Below are positions 36,664-47,300 of a DNA stretch of 64,000 nt, one piece after another. Source of the DNA: Amycolatopsis sacchari (lineage in GTDB: Bacteria; Actinomycetota; Actinomycetes; Mycobacteriales; Pseudonocardiaceae); NCBI RefSeq assembly GCF_900114035.1, contig NZ_FORP01000002.1, forward strand, positions 248,001 through 312,000, in the 5' to 3' direction. Numbering within the stretch: position 1 is the first letter of the stretch; each line of letters opens with the position of its first letter. Below the pieces are notes generated by a model, which was not told the DNA's origin, made no database searches, and saw nothing but the letters and a program-made list of their open reading frames with translations. The translations under genes were made by a program, and so were the position numbers.

Positions 36664-37452
36664 TCAGTGCGAAGGCGTCGAGCGGGTCACCGTGAGCAGC
36701 AGGGGAACGCCGGCGCCTTCGCGGGCGGCCAGGTCGGCGAGGAAGCCACCGAGCCAGCCGATCGCGTCCAGCGACCACTCGGAAAGCGTCCCCTGGAAGG
36801 TCACGCGGTGCCTCGGTGGACCGAGCCACATCTCGTCGGGCAGCGGCGGCGGCAGGGGCTCCTGGTCGACCAGGGCCCCGCACTGGAAGACGTTCTGGTT
36901 CAGGCTGCCCAGCCACCGGTGAATCCGCTGGGCCACGGAAGGGATGACCGGGTCCTGACCGCTGTCCAGTGTGACGCTCACCGGCGTCACCGCCCGCACG
37001 TCGTCGAACCAGGCCGCGGTGGACAGCGACGGCATCCGGGCGTGCTGCGGACGCGCCGAGATGTCCAGGCTGTTCGCCGGTAGCAGCACTTGTGCCGCGT
37101 CGAGCCGCAGTGTGCCAAGCCTTACTGTGACATCCCGGGCGCAGCAGAGGAACGGTTGCACCGGCAACGACCTGTCGCCGGGCACCGGGTCAACCCCCAC
37201 CTGAAACCAGGTGACGAGCGAAGACCCGGGAGTCGCCAGGGGATGCTCCCGCCCGGCGTCATTCATGCCCCACAAGTGGTCGAGCCAGCCCATTGCCCGC
37301 GACCGGTCGTGAAACTGGATGTACGGGTCGCGATCGGTGACCCAAACCCCGTCCGGACGCGGGGCCAACTCGCCATACACTGCGGCGAACAGGGTTCCCG
37401 CGACTCCACGGGAACCCTGCGCCCGGCCCGGGCGAGGCTCGTTGCTCGTCAA
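36664..37452 (-). CDS. protein of unknown function next to emb
   Basis: About 262 residues; I do not recognise the family. The sequence is soluble-looking and Trp-rich, with DRDPYIQFHDRSRAMGW, a DHLWGMNDAGREHPLATPG segment, CCARDVTVRLGTLRLDAAQVLLP and RIHRWLGSLNQNVFQ. I see no signal peptide or membrane helix. The start is uncertain: TTG 37452 (MTSNEPRPG) has an AGGGGA ribosome site, while GTG 37380 lies downstream of a perfect inverted repeat. It is convergent with emb, 16 bases away. Confidence 0.7.
   Translation of the reverse strand: MTSNEPRPGRAQGSRGVAGTLFAAVYGELAPRPDGVWVTDRDPYIQFHDRSRAMGWLDHLWGMNDAGREHPLATPGSSLVTWFQVGVDPVPGDRSLPVQPFLCCARDVTVRLGTLRLDAAQVLLPANSLDISARPQHARMPSLSTAAWFDDVRAVTPVSVTLDSGQDPVIPSVAQRIHRWLGSLNQNVFQCGALVDQEPLPPPLPDEMWLGPPRHRVTFQGTLSEWSLDAIGWLGGFLADLAAREGAGVPLLLTVTRSTPSH
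37390..37419. repeat. perfect 11-bp inverted repeat near start of unknown gene
   Basis: CAGGGTTCCCG (37390-37400) and CGGGAACCCTG (37409-37419) flank 8 bases. It lies just inside the proposed 5' end of the minus-strand gene, where it could be an operator or RNA hairpin if translation really begins at 37380. Confidence 0.7.
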
Positions 37453-37612
37453 CCCGTCCCCTCGTCGTCGACCCCGTGATCGGCAGGACGATACTCCGGC
37501 CGGGTCCCGACGCGCTGACGATCGTTCGCCCGTTGTTGGGCTGGATGTCCGGCTCCCGTCGCCGCCGCGCGTTTGGATGCCCTGGTCACCAACTTCGATC
37601 AGGGAGGCCGGC

Positions 37613-38983
37613 ATGGCACTCACCAGACGGGATCTGCTGCGCACGGGCGCGCTGGGCATCGCGGTGGCGGGCAGCATCGACGCGATCGCCGCGCCGGTCG
37701 CGTCCGCGAACGTGCGCCGCCCCACCGGTTACGGTCCGCTCGTCGACGACCCGGCCGGGCTGCTCGCGCTGCCGAGGGAGTTCTCCTACCGGGTGGTGGC
37801 GCAGGCCGGGGTGACGACGCTGGAGAGCGGCCACCCGACCCCGAGCGACGCGGACGGCACCGCGTGCTTCCGCGACCGCAGCGGGTTCGTGCTGGTGAAC
37901 AACCACGAGATCGGGGGCGACGAGCCTTTCCGGGTGCCGACGTTGCCGGGGATCACCTACGACCCGGGTGCCGGGGGCGGGACGACGAACATCCTCGTCG
38001 ACCACTGGGGGCGGCGCGTGCGCGAGTACGCGAGCCTGGCGGGCACGCACAACAACTGCGCGGGCGGGCACACGCCCTGGGGCACCTGGCTGACGTGCGA
38101 GGAGACCGAACAGCGCGCGGGCGGCGTGTACCAGAAGGACCACGGGTACGTGTTCGAGGTGGACCCGTTCGACCGGCGTGCCAACGAAAACCCGGTGCCG
38201 CTGAAGTTCCTGGGCCGCTACTCGCACGAGGCCGTCGCCGTGGATCCGCACGACTCGACGATCTACCTGACGGAGGATGCCAGCGGCCCCAACGGTTTGT
38301 ACTTCCGGTGGACGCCGCCGAAGGGCTTCCGGGGTCGCCGGGGCGCGCTGCGGCAGTTGCAGCTGACCGAGGGTGACAACGCGGGGCGCCTGCAGGCGAT
38401 GAGCTGTTTCAAGGGCGGCAAGCACATCGACGACCTGTCGGAGGCCACGCGCCCGGGCACACGGTACCGCGTCAAGTGGGTCGACGTGCCGGAGCGGGAC
38501 GCCAAGGAAGTGTCGGTGCGCAAGCAGTTCACGGCGGGCCAGGTGACGCACAGCCGGAAACTGGAAGGCGCCTACTGGGGTGACGGCGGGGCCTACTTCG
38601 TCGCCAGCTACGCCAGGGCTTCCGACGGAAGTGTCAACGAACACGACGGCCAGGTGTGGTTCTACGACCCGCGCACGGAAACGGTCGAGCTGAAGACCAT
38701 CTTCGGCGTGAACCCGGACCCGGACGCCGACACCGACTACGACGGTCCGGACAACATCACCGTCTCCCCGCACGGCGGCCTCATCCTGGCCGAAGACGGT
38801 GAGGGCCTGTCCCACCTCGTCGGCGTGACGGACACGGGCAAGGCGTACCCGATGGCAAGGAACGAGCTGAACGACAGCGAGTTCACCGGCCCCACGTTCA
38901 GCCAGGACGGCAGGATCCTGTTCGCGAACATCCAGTCCCCGGGGTATGTCTTCGCCATCACGGGGCCTTGGCACCGGTGGTGA
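37613..38983 (+). CDS. PhoX-like (DUF839) protein with Tat signal
   Basis: A 456-residue exported protein. The N-terminus MALTRRDLLRTGALGIAVAG is a twin-arginine signal, with cleavage likely after an ASA-type site near residue 33. The rest resembles the DUF839/PhoX beta-propeller phosphatases: VNNHEIGGDEPFR, THNNCAGGHTPWGTWLTCEET, YSHEAVAVDPHDSTIYLTEDA, and late PDNITVSPHGGLILAEDG. PhoX enzymes bind calcium and iron and hydrolyse phosphoesters; enzymatic activity is inferred. Start ATG follows AGGGAGG. A T-rich terminator follows. Confidence 0.87.
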   Translation: MALTRRDLLRTGALGIAVAGSIDAIAAPVASANVRRPTGYGPLVDDPAGLLALPREFSYRVVAQAGVTTLESGHPTPSDADGTACFRDRSGFVLVNNHEIGGDEPFRVPTLPGITYDPGAGGGTTNILVDHWGRRVREYASLAGTHNNCAGGHTPWGTWLTCEETEQRAGGVYQKDHGYVFEVDPFDRRANENPVPLKFLGRYSHEAVAVDPHDSTIYLTEDASGPNGLYFRWTPPKGFRGRRGALRQLQLTEGDNAGRLQAMSCFKGGKHIDDLSEATRPGTRYRVKWVDVPERDAKEVSVRKQFTAGQVTHSRKLEGAYWGDGGAYFVASYARASDGSVNEHDGQVWFYDPRTETVELKTIFGVNPDPDADTDYDGPDNITVSPHGGLILAEDGEGLSHLVGVTDTGKAYPMARNELNDSEFTGPTFSQDGRILFANIQSPGYVFAITGPWHRW

Positions 38984-39014
38984 ACAAGCCCCAGAGTCGG
39001 GTGATCATCCCGTC

Positions 39015-39050
39015 GCCGGCCCGTCCGGCGAGGACATTTTTTGTCTTTTT
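39015..39050 (+). terminator. intrinsic terminator after PhoX-like gene
   Basis: GCCGG-CCCGT-CCGGC (39015-39029) forms a short stem, followed by ACA, six Ts, GTC and five more Ts (to 39050). The T-rich tail is exceptional for this GC content. Confidence 0.65.
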
Positions 39051-39088
39051 CCCAAGGTGACCACCGGGGTCCACCGGCGGTGAGGCCT

Positions 39089-40579
39089 TTAGTACGTGCG
39101 TGGGGTCCAGACCTGGCCGTTCGTCACCGTTGTTTTGCTGGAGCCGATGATCAGCAGGCATCGCATGTCTACTGTGGACGGATCCAGGTCACCCAGGGTG
39201 GTGATCCTGATGTCTTCTTCCGGGCCGCCGACGTCCCGTGCGATGACTACTGGGGTGGCTTGGGTGCGGTGGGTCAGCAGTATTTCCCGTGCCTGGGCCA
39301 GTTGTGTGGTCCGGGTGCGGGAGGCCGGGTTGTAGATCGCCACCACCATGTCCGCTTCACCCGCCGCATGCAGGCGCTTTTCGATGATCTCCCAGGGCTT
39401 CAGGCGATCCGACAGCGAAATGACGCAGTAGTCGTGGCCGAGGGGTGCTCCTACCCGTGACGCGGCTGCCTGCGCGGCCGTCACGCCCGGCAGGACGCGC
39501 ACCGGCACCGGGGCCTCCAGTTGCGCCGCCTGTTCCAGAACCGCCGAGGCCATCGCGAAAACACCCGGATCGCCCGATGACACGACGGCCACGCGGGCAC
39601 CGGCCTGCGCCAGGGAAAGCGCTTCCCGTGCCCGGTCGGCCTCCACGCGGTTGCCCGAGGCGTGCCGCTGCTGGCCCGCGCGCTGCGGGACCTTCGCCAG
39701 GTACGGGCCGTACCCCACCAGGTGTTCCGCGCCCTCCAGCGCCTCCGCCGCCTCCGGCGTCAGCCACTGCGGACCCGCCGGGCCCAGGCCGACGACCACG
39801 ACCTCGCCGCCGTCCGCCGGTTCCGGCGCATCCGAGACAACCGGCGATTTCCGTGCGGCATAAGCAGGACTGGGCACCAGCGCGAGCGAGAAGTACGGTA
39901 CCGACTCCGGATCGACCTCAGCGAACGGCTCGATCCGCTGGGCCTCCCACGTGGCCCGCTCGACGTAGTAAGCGTTTTCCAGCTTCCCCGACTCCGCCAG
40001 CGCCTCACGCACCGAACCGAACGTGCGCCCCAGCTTCAGCACCGCCGCCGCATCCGTGTCCGCCAGCCGCCTTGCCAGTTCCGGGGCCGGGAGCGTGCCC
40101 GGCAGGACCGTCAGCACCTCGTCCCGCTGCACCAACGGGCGGCCGAGCACCGAGGACGCCGCCGAAACCGACGTCACCCCCGGCACGGCCTCCGCCTCGT
40201 ACCGGTCGCACAACCGCTCGTGCATGTACATGTAGGAGCCGTAGAAGAACGGATCACCCTCACACAGCAGTACCACGTCACGCCCGGCGTCCAGGTGCTC
40301 CGCGAGCCGCTTCGCGCTCAGCTCGTAGAACTCCGCGATCGCACCCTCGTACCCGCCGGGATGATCGGTCGTCTCCGTCGTCACCGGGTACACGAGCCGC
40401 TCTTCGATCTGCCCGTCCCGCAGGTACGGCTCGGCGACCGAACGCGCGATGCTGCGACCGTGCCGCGCACTGTGGTACGCGATCACCTGCGCCTCGCTGA
40501 TCAACCGCGCCGCCTTGACGGTCAGCAGCTCCGGGTCCCCCGGCCCGAGCCCGACACCCCACAGCTTCCCGGTGCTCAT
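39089..40579 (-). CDS. cobIJ: fused precorrin-2 C20-methyltransferase/precorrin-3B C17-methyltransferase
   Basis: A 496-residue fusion of two SAM-dependent methylases. The CobI half (about 1-245) starts [21 protein letters not shown] and has [18 protein letters not shown] and [18 protein letters not shown]. The CobJ half (about 258-496) starts [18 protein letters not shown] and has [44 protein letters not shown] and a C-terminal LIIGSSKT. Together they methylate C20 and then C17 with ring contraction. The fusion is usual in actinobacteria. Overlaps cobH (ATGA). Confidence 0.96.
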   Translation of the reverse strand: MSTGKLWGVGLGPGDPELLTVKAARLISEAQVIAYHSARHGRSIARSVAEPYLRDGQIEERLVYPVTTETTDHPGGYEGAIAEFYELSAKRLAEHLDAGRDVVLLCEGDPFFYGSYMYMHERLCDRYEAEAVPGVTSVSAASSVLGRPLVQRDEVLTVLPGTLPAPELARRLADTDAAAVLKLGRTFGSVREALAESGKLENAYYVERATWEAQRIEPFAEVDPESVPYFSLALVPSPAYAARKSPVVSDAPEPADGGEVVVVGLGPAGPQWLTPEAAEALEGAEHLVGYGPYLAKVPQRAGQQRHASGNRVEADRAREALSLAQAGARVAVVSSGDPGVFAMASAVLEQAAQLEAPVPVRVLPGVTAAQAAASRVGAPLGHDYCVISLSDRLKPWEIIEKRLHAAGEADMVVAIYNPASRTRTTQLAQAREILLTHRTQATPVVIARDVGGPEEDIRITTLGDLDPSTVDMRCLLIIGSSKTTVTNGQVWTPRTY

Positions 40580-41199
40580 TCGACTTCACTCGCCAACGCG
40601 TTCACCGCGGCGACGGCCATCGCACTGCCGCCCCGCCTGCCGTGCACCACCAGGTACGGCGCCGGCGCCCGCTTCACCAGTTCCACTTTGGACTCCGCCG
40701 CCCCGACGAACCCCACCGGCACCCCGATGATCGCCGCGGGCACACCGGCACCTTCCTCCAGCATCTCCAGCAGCCGGAACAACGCGGTCGGCGCGTTGCC
40801 GATCGCGACGACCGAGTCCGCCAGGCGGTCCCGCCACAGCTCCAGCGCCGCCGCCGAACGCGTGGTGCCCAGCCGTTCCGCGAGGCCCGGCACCCGCGGG
40901 TCGGACAGGGTGCACACGACCTCGTTGTCCGCGGGCAGCCGCCGCCGCGTGATACCGCTGGCGATCATGTGCGCGTCACACAGGATGGGCGCGCCCGCCC
41001 GCAGCGCGGCCCGCGCCGACTCGACGACCTCCAGCGAGTACCCCAGATCGTCCACCAGGTCCACCATGCCGCACGAGTGGATCATGCGCACCGCGACGGG
41101 CTCCAGGTCCTCCGGCAGGATCGCGACGTCGGCCTCGTCGCGGATCGTGGCGAACGAGTGGCGGTAGATCTCCGCCCCGTCCTTCAGGTAGTCGATCAC
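40576..41199 (-). CDS. cobH: precorrin-8X methylmutase
   Basis: A 207-residue CobH/CbiC that moves the C11 methyl group to C12, giving hydrogenobyrinic acid. [16 protein letters not shown] carries the catalytic histidine; [32 protein letters not shown] and [13 protein letters not shown] are conserved. The GTG at 41199 ([13 protein letters not shown]) overlaps the cobG stop (GTGA). A longer upstream frame is spurious. Confidence 0.96.
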   Translation of the reverse strand: MIDYLKDGAEIYRHSFATIRDEADVAILPEDLEPVAVRMIHSCGMVDLVDDLGYSLEVVESARAALRAGAPILCDAHMIASGITRRRLPADNEVVCTLSDPRVPGLAERLGTTRSAAALELWRDRLADSVVAIGNAPTALFRLLEMLEEGAGVPAAIIGVPVGFVGAAESKVELVKRAPAPYLVVHGRRGGSAMAVAAVNALASEVE

Positions 41200-42251
41200 C
41201 GGTTTCCCTTCTGTCCCAGCACATCCACCAAAGCCCCGGCGGGCACCCACGCCCCTTCGACGAGGTAACCGTCCTCCGCCGCCACCACGTCGACCGCGTC
41301 CCGCGGCTTCCCGCACCGCCGCTCACACCCCGAGAAATGCGCCCGCACGGACACCCGCCGCGCGTCCGCGCGCACGTCCGCCCGCGACTTCGCGCACCCC
41401 GGCCGCCCGATGCACGCGCTGACCCGGCTCGCACTCGACAACGCCGCCAGCTCGGGCCGGTACTCGGGCACCACGACGCTGCGCCACGGCGTGACCACCA
41501 CATCGGTGCCGAACAACCGCAGCTGCTCCGCCGTCAACTGCCCGAACAACGGCGCCACGCACAACCCGCGCCGCCCGTCGTCCCGCACAAAAGGTCCCGC
41601 CTCCACCGGGCGCGCGGGCCGGCGAGCGCCGGAAAACCCCGGCAGCTCCCGCATCCGCCACGCGCTGCCGCGGATCTCCAGGAACCGCAGCGCTTCCCGC
41701 ACCAGGGTGGCCACCGCCTCCGCGCGAGGCACCCGCTCTCCGGGCTTTCCGGCCCGCAACAGCACGCCGTCCCGCTCGTCGAGGGCCTGCCAGCACAGGT
41801 CCGCGTCCTCCGCCGCGACGTCCCCGCGCCCGTCGTCGAGCGCGAACAGGAACCGGCCCGGCAGCGCGGCCAGCGCGGGCTCCGCGCACACCGCCGCGTC
41901 CAGCGCCGCCACCAGCGGCCGCACGTCCACGAGCCCGCCGGCCAGCCCGCTCAACGGCGACGCGAGGAAGTTCCGGACGCGTTCGTGCGTGGGCGCGGGC
42001 AGCAAACCCGCGTCCGACAGCCGTCCGACCAGCTCCCCGGTGTCACGCGCGAGGCCGCGCAGCTGCACGTTCCCCCGCGAGGTCAGGTGCACCGAACCGT
42101 CGCCCAGCTCCTCCGCGCACGATGCCAGCACGGCCAGTTGCGCGGCGGTGATCCGGCCGCCGGGCAGGCGAACCCTGGCGAGCGCGCCGTCCGCGGCGTC
42201 GTGCGTCGAGAAGACGCCAGGACAGGCGTCTGGACGGGCTCGGTGGGGCAT
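41196..42251 (-). CDS. cobG: precorrin-3B synthase
   Basis: A 351-residue CobG, the oxygen-dependent 4Fe-4S/non-heme-iron enzyme that prepares ring contraction and marks the aerobic B12 pathway. It resembles nitrite/sulfite reductase half-domains: [13 protein letters not shown] near residue 60, and cluster cysteines in [12 protein letters not shown] near residue 275 and [12 protein letters not shown] near residue 303. The ATG at 42251 ([12 protein letters not shown]) is the first good start. It is divergent from an ABC transporter operon and overlaps cobH. Confidence 0.93.
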   Translation of the reverse strand: MPHRARPDACPGVFSTHDAADGALARVRLPGGRITAAQLAVLASCAEELGDGSVHLTSRGNVQLRGLARDTGELVGRLSDAGLLPAPTHERVRNFLASPLSGLAGGLVDVRPLVAALDAAVCAEPALAALPGRFLFALDDGRGDVAAEDADLCWQALDERDGVLLRAGKPGERVPRAEAVATLVREALRFLEIRGSAWRMRELPGFSGARRPARPVEAGPFVRDDGRRGLCVAPLFGQLTAEQLRLFGTDVVVTPWRSVVVPEYRPELAALSSASRVSACIGRPGCAKSRADVRADARRVSVRAHFSGCERRCGKPRDAVDVVAAEDGYLVEGAWVPAGALVDVLGQKGNR

Positions 42252-42280
42252 GGTGCTCACTGTAATCCTTGGATCGAAGA

Positions 42281-42296
42281 TAGTAGGTCTGCTACA
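42281..42296. promoter_or_regulatory. candidate operator in cobG/ABC divergent gap
   Basis: GTAG (42283-42286) and CTAC (42292-42295) flank 5 bases in an AT-richer stretch midway between the cobG start and the ABC start. A small XRE regulator ends the ABC operon and is the likely ligand if this is an operator. Confidence 0.35.
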
Positions 42297-42332
42297 TTTC
42301 CCCGCATACCAGCTACAGGGGGAAGAAGGACT

Positions 42333-43262
42333 ATGACAGTTCTGAACGGTCCTCGGGGGGTGACGGACCCCGTGCGCACCGACACCACCGTGCTCGAAGT
42401 GCGTGACCTGCGGATGCGCTACGGCACGCAGGATGTGTTGAAGGGCGTGGACTTCACCGCGCGGCGCGGCGAGGTCCTGGCGCTGCTCGGGCCGAACGGC
42501 GCGGGCAAGACCACCACGGTCGAGATCCTCGAAGGCTTCCGCATGCGCTCCGCGGGGGACGTGCGCGTCCTCGGCGTCGACCCGGCCCGCGGTGACGAGG
42601 CGTGGCGCGCCCGCATCGGCGTCGTGCTCCAGTCGTGGCGCGACCACGCGAAATGGCGCGTGCGGGAGCTGCTCGCGCACCTCGGCTCCTACTACCGCGA
42701 CTACTCGACCGACCACATCCGGCGCCCGTGGGACACCGACGAGCTGATCGAGGCCGTCGGGCTGACCCAGCACGCGCACAAGCGCACGGGGTCGCTGTCC
42801 GGCGGCCAGCGGCGCAGGCTGGACGTCGCGATCGGCATCGTCGGCCGCCCCGAGCTGCTGTTCCTCGACGAGCCGACGGCCGGGTTCGACCCGGAGGCCC
42901 GCCGCGAGTTCCACGACCTCGTGCACCGCCTGTCCGACGACGAGGACACGACGATCCTGCTCACCACGCACGACCTGGACGAGGCGGAGAAGCTCGCCGA
43001 CCGGATCCTGATACTGGCGGGCGGTTCGATCATCGCGAACGGTTCGGCGGACGAGCTGTCGCGGCGCATGTCCACCGAGGCCGAAGTGCGCTGGACCCGT
43101 GACGGCCAGCGGTACGTGCACACCACCACGCAGTCGACGAAGTTCGTGTACGAGCTGTTCCAGCAGTACGGCGAGGAGATCGCCGATCTGGAGGTGCGCC
43201 GGGCGAGCCTGGAGGACACCTACATGGCGCTGGTGCACCGGTTCGAGGAGGGGGCGCGATGA
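42333..43262 (+). CDS. ABC transporter ATP-binding protein
   Basis: A 309-residue ATPase of the ABC-2 exporter class. Walker A is GPNGAGKTTTVE near residue 55, the Q-loop is VVLQSWRDH, the signature is SLSGGQRRRLDVA, and Walker B is LLFLDEPTAGFDPEAR with the switch histidine in LTTHDLDEAE. The C-terminal 70 residues form an extra beta/alpha part (EVRWTRDGQRYVHTT) common to drug-type exporters. ATG follows GGAAGAAGGA. It overlaps the permease (ATGA). Confidence 0.93.
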   Translation: MTVLNGPRGVTDPVRTDTTVLEVRDLRMRYGTQDVLKGVDFTARRGEVLALLGPNGAGKTTTVEILEGFRMRSAGDVRVLGVDPARGDEAWRARIGVVLQSWRDHAKWRVRELLAHLGSYYRDYSTDHIRRPWDTDELIEAVGLTQHAHKRTGSLSGGQRRRLDVAIGIVGRPELLFLDEPTAGFDPEARREFHDLVHRLSDDEDTTILLTTHDLDEAEKLADRILILAGGSIIANGSADELSRRMSTEAEVRWTRDGQRYVHTTTQSTKFVYELFQQYGEEIADLEVRRASLEDTYMALVHRFEEGAR

Positions 43263-44110
43263 GCCCGCTGAGCGGCGCCGTGCGGGCCGGGGTGGTCCGC
43301 GGCCGCATCGAGCTGCGGCAGACGTTCACCAACGTCCAGGACCTGTGGGCGTACCTGTTCCCGGCCGTCGCGCTGACGGTCGTGATGATCTTCATGCGCG
43401 GCGCGTCCGTGCCGGGGATGAACTTCCAGCTCAGCTCGCTGACCCTGCCCAGCGTGCTGGGCATGAACATCGCGTTCGCCGGGCTGGTCAACCTGAGCCA
43501 GCAGCTGGTCACCGAGCGCGAGGACGGCACGCTGCTGCGGGCGAAGGCCGTGCCGAACGGCATGATCGGCTACCTCGTCGGGAAGATCGTGCAGGTGGCC
43601 GGCATGTCACTGGTGGGGTGCGTACTGGTGTTCATCCCCGGGCTGTTCGTGACGCACGGGCTGGAACTCGGGGCCGGTTCGTGGCTCGCGCTGCTCGGCG
43701 TGGTCGTGCTGGGGCTCGTCGCGACCATGCCGCTCGGCGCGGTCCTCGGCTCGCTGCTGGCCAGTCCCCGCAGCATGGGCCTGGTGATGCTGCCGATGAT
43801 GGGGATGGTGGCCATCTCCGGGATCTTCTACCCGATCACGGGCCTGCCCTCGTGGCTGCAGGGCGTCGGGCAGGTCTTCCCGGTCTACTGGGTGGGCCTG
43901 GGGATGCGCTCGGCGCTGCTGCCGGACGCGTTGGCGGCGGTGGAGGTCGGGCACTCGTGGCGGCACCTGGAAACGGTCGGCGTGCTGGGCGCGTGGGCCG
44001 TGGTCGGCCTGGTACTGGCGCCGGTGGTGTTGCGTAGGATGGCGCGGCGCGAGTCCGGCTCGACCGTGGCCGCTCGCAAGGAGAAGGCGTTGCAGCGGAT
44101 GCCGGGATGA
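43259..44110 (+). CDS. ABC-2 type transporter permease
   Basis: A 283-residue membrane protein with six predicted helices. The ABC-2 pattern is clear: a cytoplasmic start RGRIELRQTFTNVQDLWAYLF, QQLVTEREDGTLLRAKAVPNG near residue 85, LGSLLASPRSMGLVM and GIFYPITGLPSWLQ. It partners the preceding ATPase, most likely as an exporter of a hydrophobic compound. The stop overlaps the XRE gene start (ATGA). Confidence 0.92.
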   Translation: MSPLSGAVRAGVVRGRIELRQTFTNVQDLWAYLFPAVALTVVMIFMRGASVPGMNFQLSSLTLPSVLGMNIAFAGLVNLSQQLVTEREDGTLLRAKAVPNGMIGYLVGKIVQVAGMSLVGCVLVFIPGLFVTHGLELGAGSWLALLGVVVLGLVATMPLGAVLGSLLASPRSMGLVMLPMMGMVAISGIFYPITGLPSWLQGVGQVFPVYWVGLGMRSALLPDALAAVEVGHSWRHLETVGVLGAWAVVGLVLAPVVLRRMARRESGSTVAARKEKALQRMPG

Positions 44111-44340
44111 GCGAGACGATCTACAACCGCATCGCCATGCTGCGTGCCGAGCGGGGCATCTCGCGGCGGCAGCTGGCGGAGGCGCTGGGCGTGCACTACC
44201 AGACGGTCGGCTACCTGGAACGCGGCGAGTACAGCCCGAGCCTCTACCTGGCGCTGAAGATCGCGCAGTACTTCGAGGTCGGCGTGGAGGTGATCTTCTC
44301 CACTGAGCCGTTCCCCCGGCTCGGGGAGCGATCGGCCTGA
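44107..44340 (+). CDS. small XRE-family helix-turn-helix regulator
   Basis: A 77-residue protein that is almost entirely a Cro/C1-type helix-turn-helix: IYNRIAMLRAERGISRRQLAEALGVHYQTVGYLERGEYSPSL, with a short C-terminal tail. Members of this size often end ABC-transporter or membrane-protein operons and repress them. It overlaps the permease by 4 bases and ends 38 bases before cobN, so readthrough into cobN is possible. Confidence 0.88.
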   Translation: MSETIYNRIAMLRAERGISRRQLAEALGVHYQTVGYLERGEYSPSLYLALKIAQYFEVGVEVIFSTEPFPRLGERSA

Positions 44341-44378
44341 CGACCCCTAGAGTGAGGGATGACCAAAGGAGGCCCAGC

Positions 44379-47300
44379 GTGATCCTGCTGCTGTCCACTT
44401 CGGACACCGACCTGCTCAGTGCACGGGCGAGCACCGCCGAGTACCGGCTGGCGAACCCGGCCAGGCTCGACCTCGCCGAGCTGCCCGCGTTGCTCGACGG
44501 CGTGCCCATCGTCGTCGTCCGGATCCTGGGTTCGGCGCGGACGTGGCAGGAGGGGCTGGACACCGTGCGCGCGAGCGGGGCGCACGTGGTGGTGCTCGGC
44601 GGGGAGCAGACGCCGGACGCGGAGCTGATGGAGCTCTCGACCGTCCCGGCGGGCATCGCCACCGAGGCACACGCGTACCTCGCGCAGGGCGGCCCGGAGA
44701 ACCTGACCCAGCTGCACCGGTTCCTCTCCGACACGCTGCTGCTCACCGGTGACGGCTTCGAGCCGCCCGCGCCGCAGCCGATGTGGGGTGTGCTCGACCG
44801 CGAGCGCCGCCGCACCGAGGGCCCGGTCGTCGCGATCCTGTACTACCGCGCGCACCACCTGTCCGGGAACACCGCGTTCGTCGAGGCGCTGTCCCGCGCG
44901 GTGGAGGACGCGGGCGGCCAGGCGCTGCCGATCCACTGCGCGTCGCTGCGCTCCCGTGAGCCGGAGCTGATGGCGGAGCTGGCGAAGGCCGACGCGTTGC
45001 TGGTCACGGTGCTCGCGGCGGGCGGCACCCGGCCGTCCGAGGCCGGTGCCGGTGGCGACGACGAGGCGTGGGACGTCTCCGAGCTGGCCGCGCTCGACGT
45101 GCCGATGCTGCAGGCGCTGTGCCTCACCAGCGACCGCGACACGTGGGCCGCCAACGACGAGGGACTGTCCCCTTTGGACGCCGGGAACCAGATGGCGGTC
45201 CCGGAGTTCGACGGACGGCTCATCACGGTCCCGTTCTCCTTCAAGGAACTCGACTCCGACGGGCTGCCCCACTACGTGCCGGACGCCGAGCGCGCGTCCC
45301 GCGTCGCGCGCATCGCGCTGGCCCACGCGCGGCTGCGGCACACCCCGCCGGCCGAACGGCGTATCGCGCTGATGCTGTCGGCGTACCCCACGAAGCACTC
45401 CCGGGTGGGCAACGCCGTCGGCCTCGATACCCCCGCGTCGGCGGTGAAGTTGTTGCGCCGAATGATCGAACAGGGTTACGACCTCGGCTCGGAGCCGTTC
45501 CCCGGCGTCGAGTCCGGCGACGGTGACGAGCTGATCCACGCGCTGATCGCCGCGGGCGGGCAGGACCCGGAGTGGCTCACCGAGGAACAGCTGGCGGGCA
45601 ATCCGATCCGCGTGCCCGCCGCGCGCTACCGCGAGTGGTTCGCGCGGCTGCCCGAGGAGCTGCGCGCCGAGATGGAGCAGCACTGGGGTCCGCCGCCGGG
45701 GTCGTTGTACGTCGATGACGGCGACATCGTGCTGGCCTCGCTGCAGGCGGGCAACGTCGTGCTGATGATCCAGCCGCCACGCGGGTTCGGGGAGAACCCC
45801 GTCGCGATCTACCACAACCCCGACCTGCCGCCGAGCCACCACTACCTCGCCGCGTACCGCTGGCTGGAGGAGGAGTTCGGCGCGCACGCGGTGGTGCACC
45901 TGGGCAAGCACGGCTCGCTGGAGTGGCTGCCGGGCAAGACGGCGGGCCTGTCGGCGTCGTGCGCGCCGGACGCCGTGCTGGGCAACCTGCCGCTGATCTA
46001 CCCGTTCCTCATCAACGATCCCGGCGAGGGCGCGCAGGCCAAGCGCCGGGCGCACGCCACGATCGTCGACCACCTCATCCCGCCGATGGCGCGCGCCGAG
46101 AGCTACGGCGACCTCGCGCGCCTGGAGCAGCTGCTCGACGAGCACGCGAACATCGCGGCGATGGACCCGGCGAAGCTGCCCGCGATCCGCGCGCAGATCT
46201 GGACCCTCATCCAGGCCGCGAAGCTCGACCACGACCTCGGTGTGGCGGAACGCCCGCACGACGCGGAGTTCGACGACTTCCTGCTGCACATCGACGGCTG
46301 GCTGTGCGAGGTGAAGGACGCGCAGATCCGCGACGGCCTGCACGTCCTGGGTGAGGCGCCGACCGGTGAGGCGCGCGTGAACCTCGTGCTGGCCATGCTG
46401 CGCGCGCAGCAGATGTGGGGCGGCAAGGCCGGTGCCGTGCCGGGCCTGCGTTCCGCGCTGGGCCTCAAGGAGGACGCACCACTGTCCGATGTGGACGCCA
46501 TCGAGGCGACCGCGCGACAGCTGGTGCTGGACATGGAGGCCGCGAACTGGTCCGTGGACGCGATCACGGCCGAGGAGCCGGTCGCTTCGGTGCTGCGTTT
46601 CGCGGCGACGGAGATCGTGCCGCGCCTGGCGGGCACCACGGCGGAGATCGACGCGGTGCTGCACGCGCTCGACGGCGGCTACATCCCGGCCGGGCCGAGC
46701 GGTTCTCCCTTGCGTGGCTTGGTGAACGTGCTGCCCACGGGCCGGAACTTCTACACGGTCGACCCGAAGGCGATCCCGAGCCGCCTGGCGTGGGAAACGG
46801 GCCAGGCGCTGGCGGACTCGTTGCTGCGCCGCTACCGCGAAGACACGGGCGACTGGCCGCGGTCCGTGGGCCTGTCGGTGTGGGGCACGTCCGCGATGCG
46901 CACGTCGGGCGACGACGCGGCGGAGGTGCTGGCGTTGCTGGGCGTGCAGCCGGTGTGGGACGAGGCTTCGCGGCGGGTCACCGGCCTGGAGCCGATCCCG
47001 CTGGCCGAGCTGGGCCGTCCGCGCATCGACGTGACCGTGCGGATCAGCGGCTTCTTCCGCGACGCGTTCCCGCACGTGATCGACCTGATGGACGACGCGG
47101 TGCGGCTCGTGGCCGCGTTGGACGAACCCGTTGAGCAGAACTACGTCCGTGCGCACTATCTGTCCGACGTGGAGGCCCACGGCGACGAACGCCGTGCCAC
47201 CACGAGGATCTTCGGCTCCAAGCCGGGCGCGTACGGTGCGGGCCTGCTGCCGTTGATGGACTCCGGCAACTGGCGGGACGACGCCGACCTGGCCGAGGTG

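Noticed and set aside
42283..42295. A third cobalamin riboswitch before cobG or the ABC operon
   Set aside because: The gap of about 80 bases has no GCCACTG or CAGA core elements and is too short.
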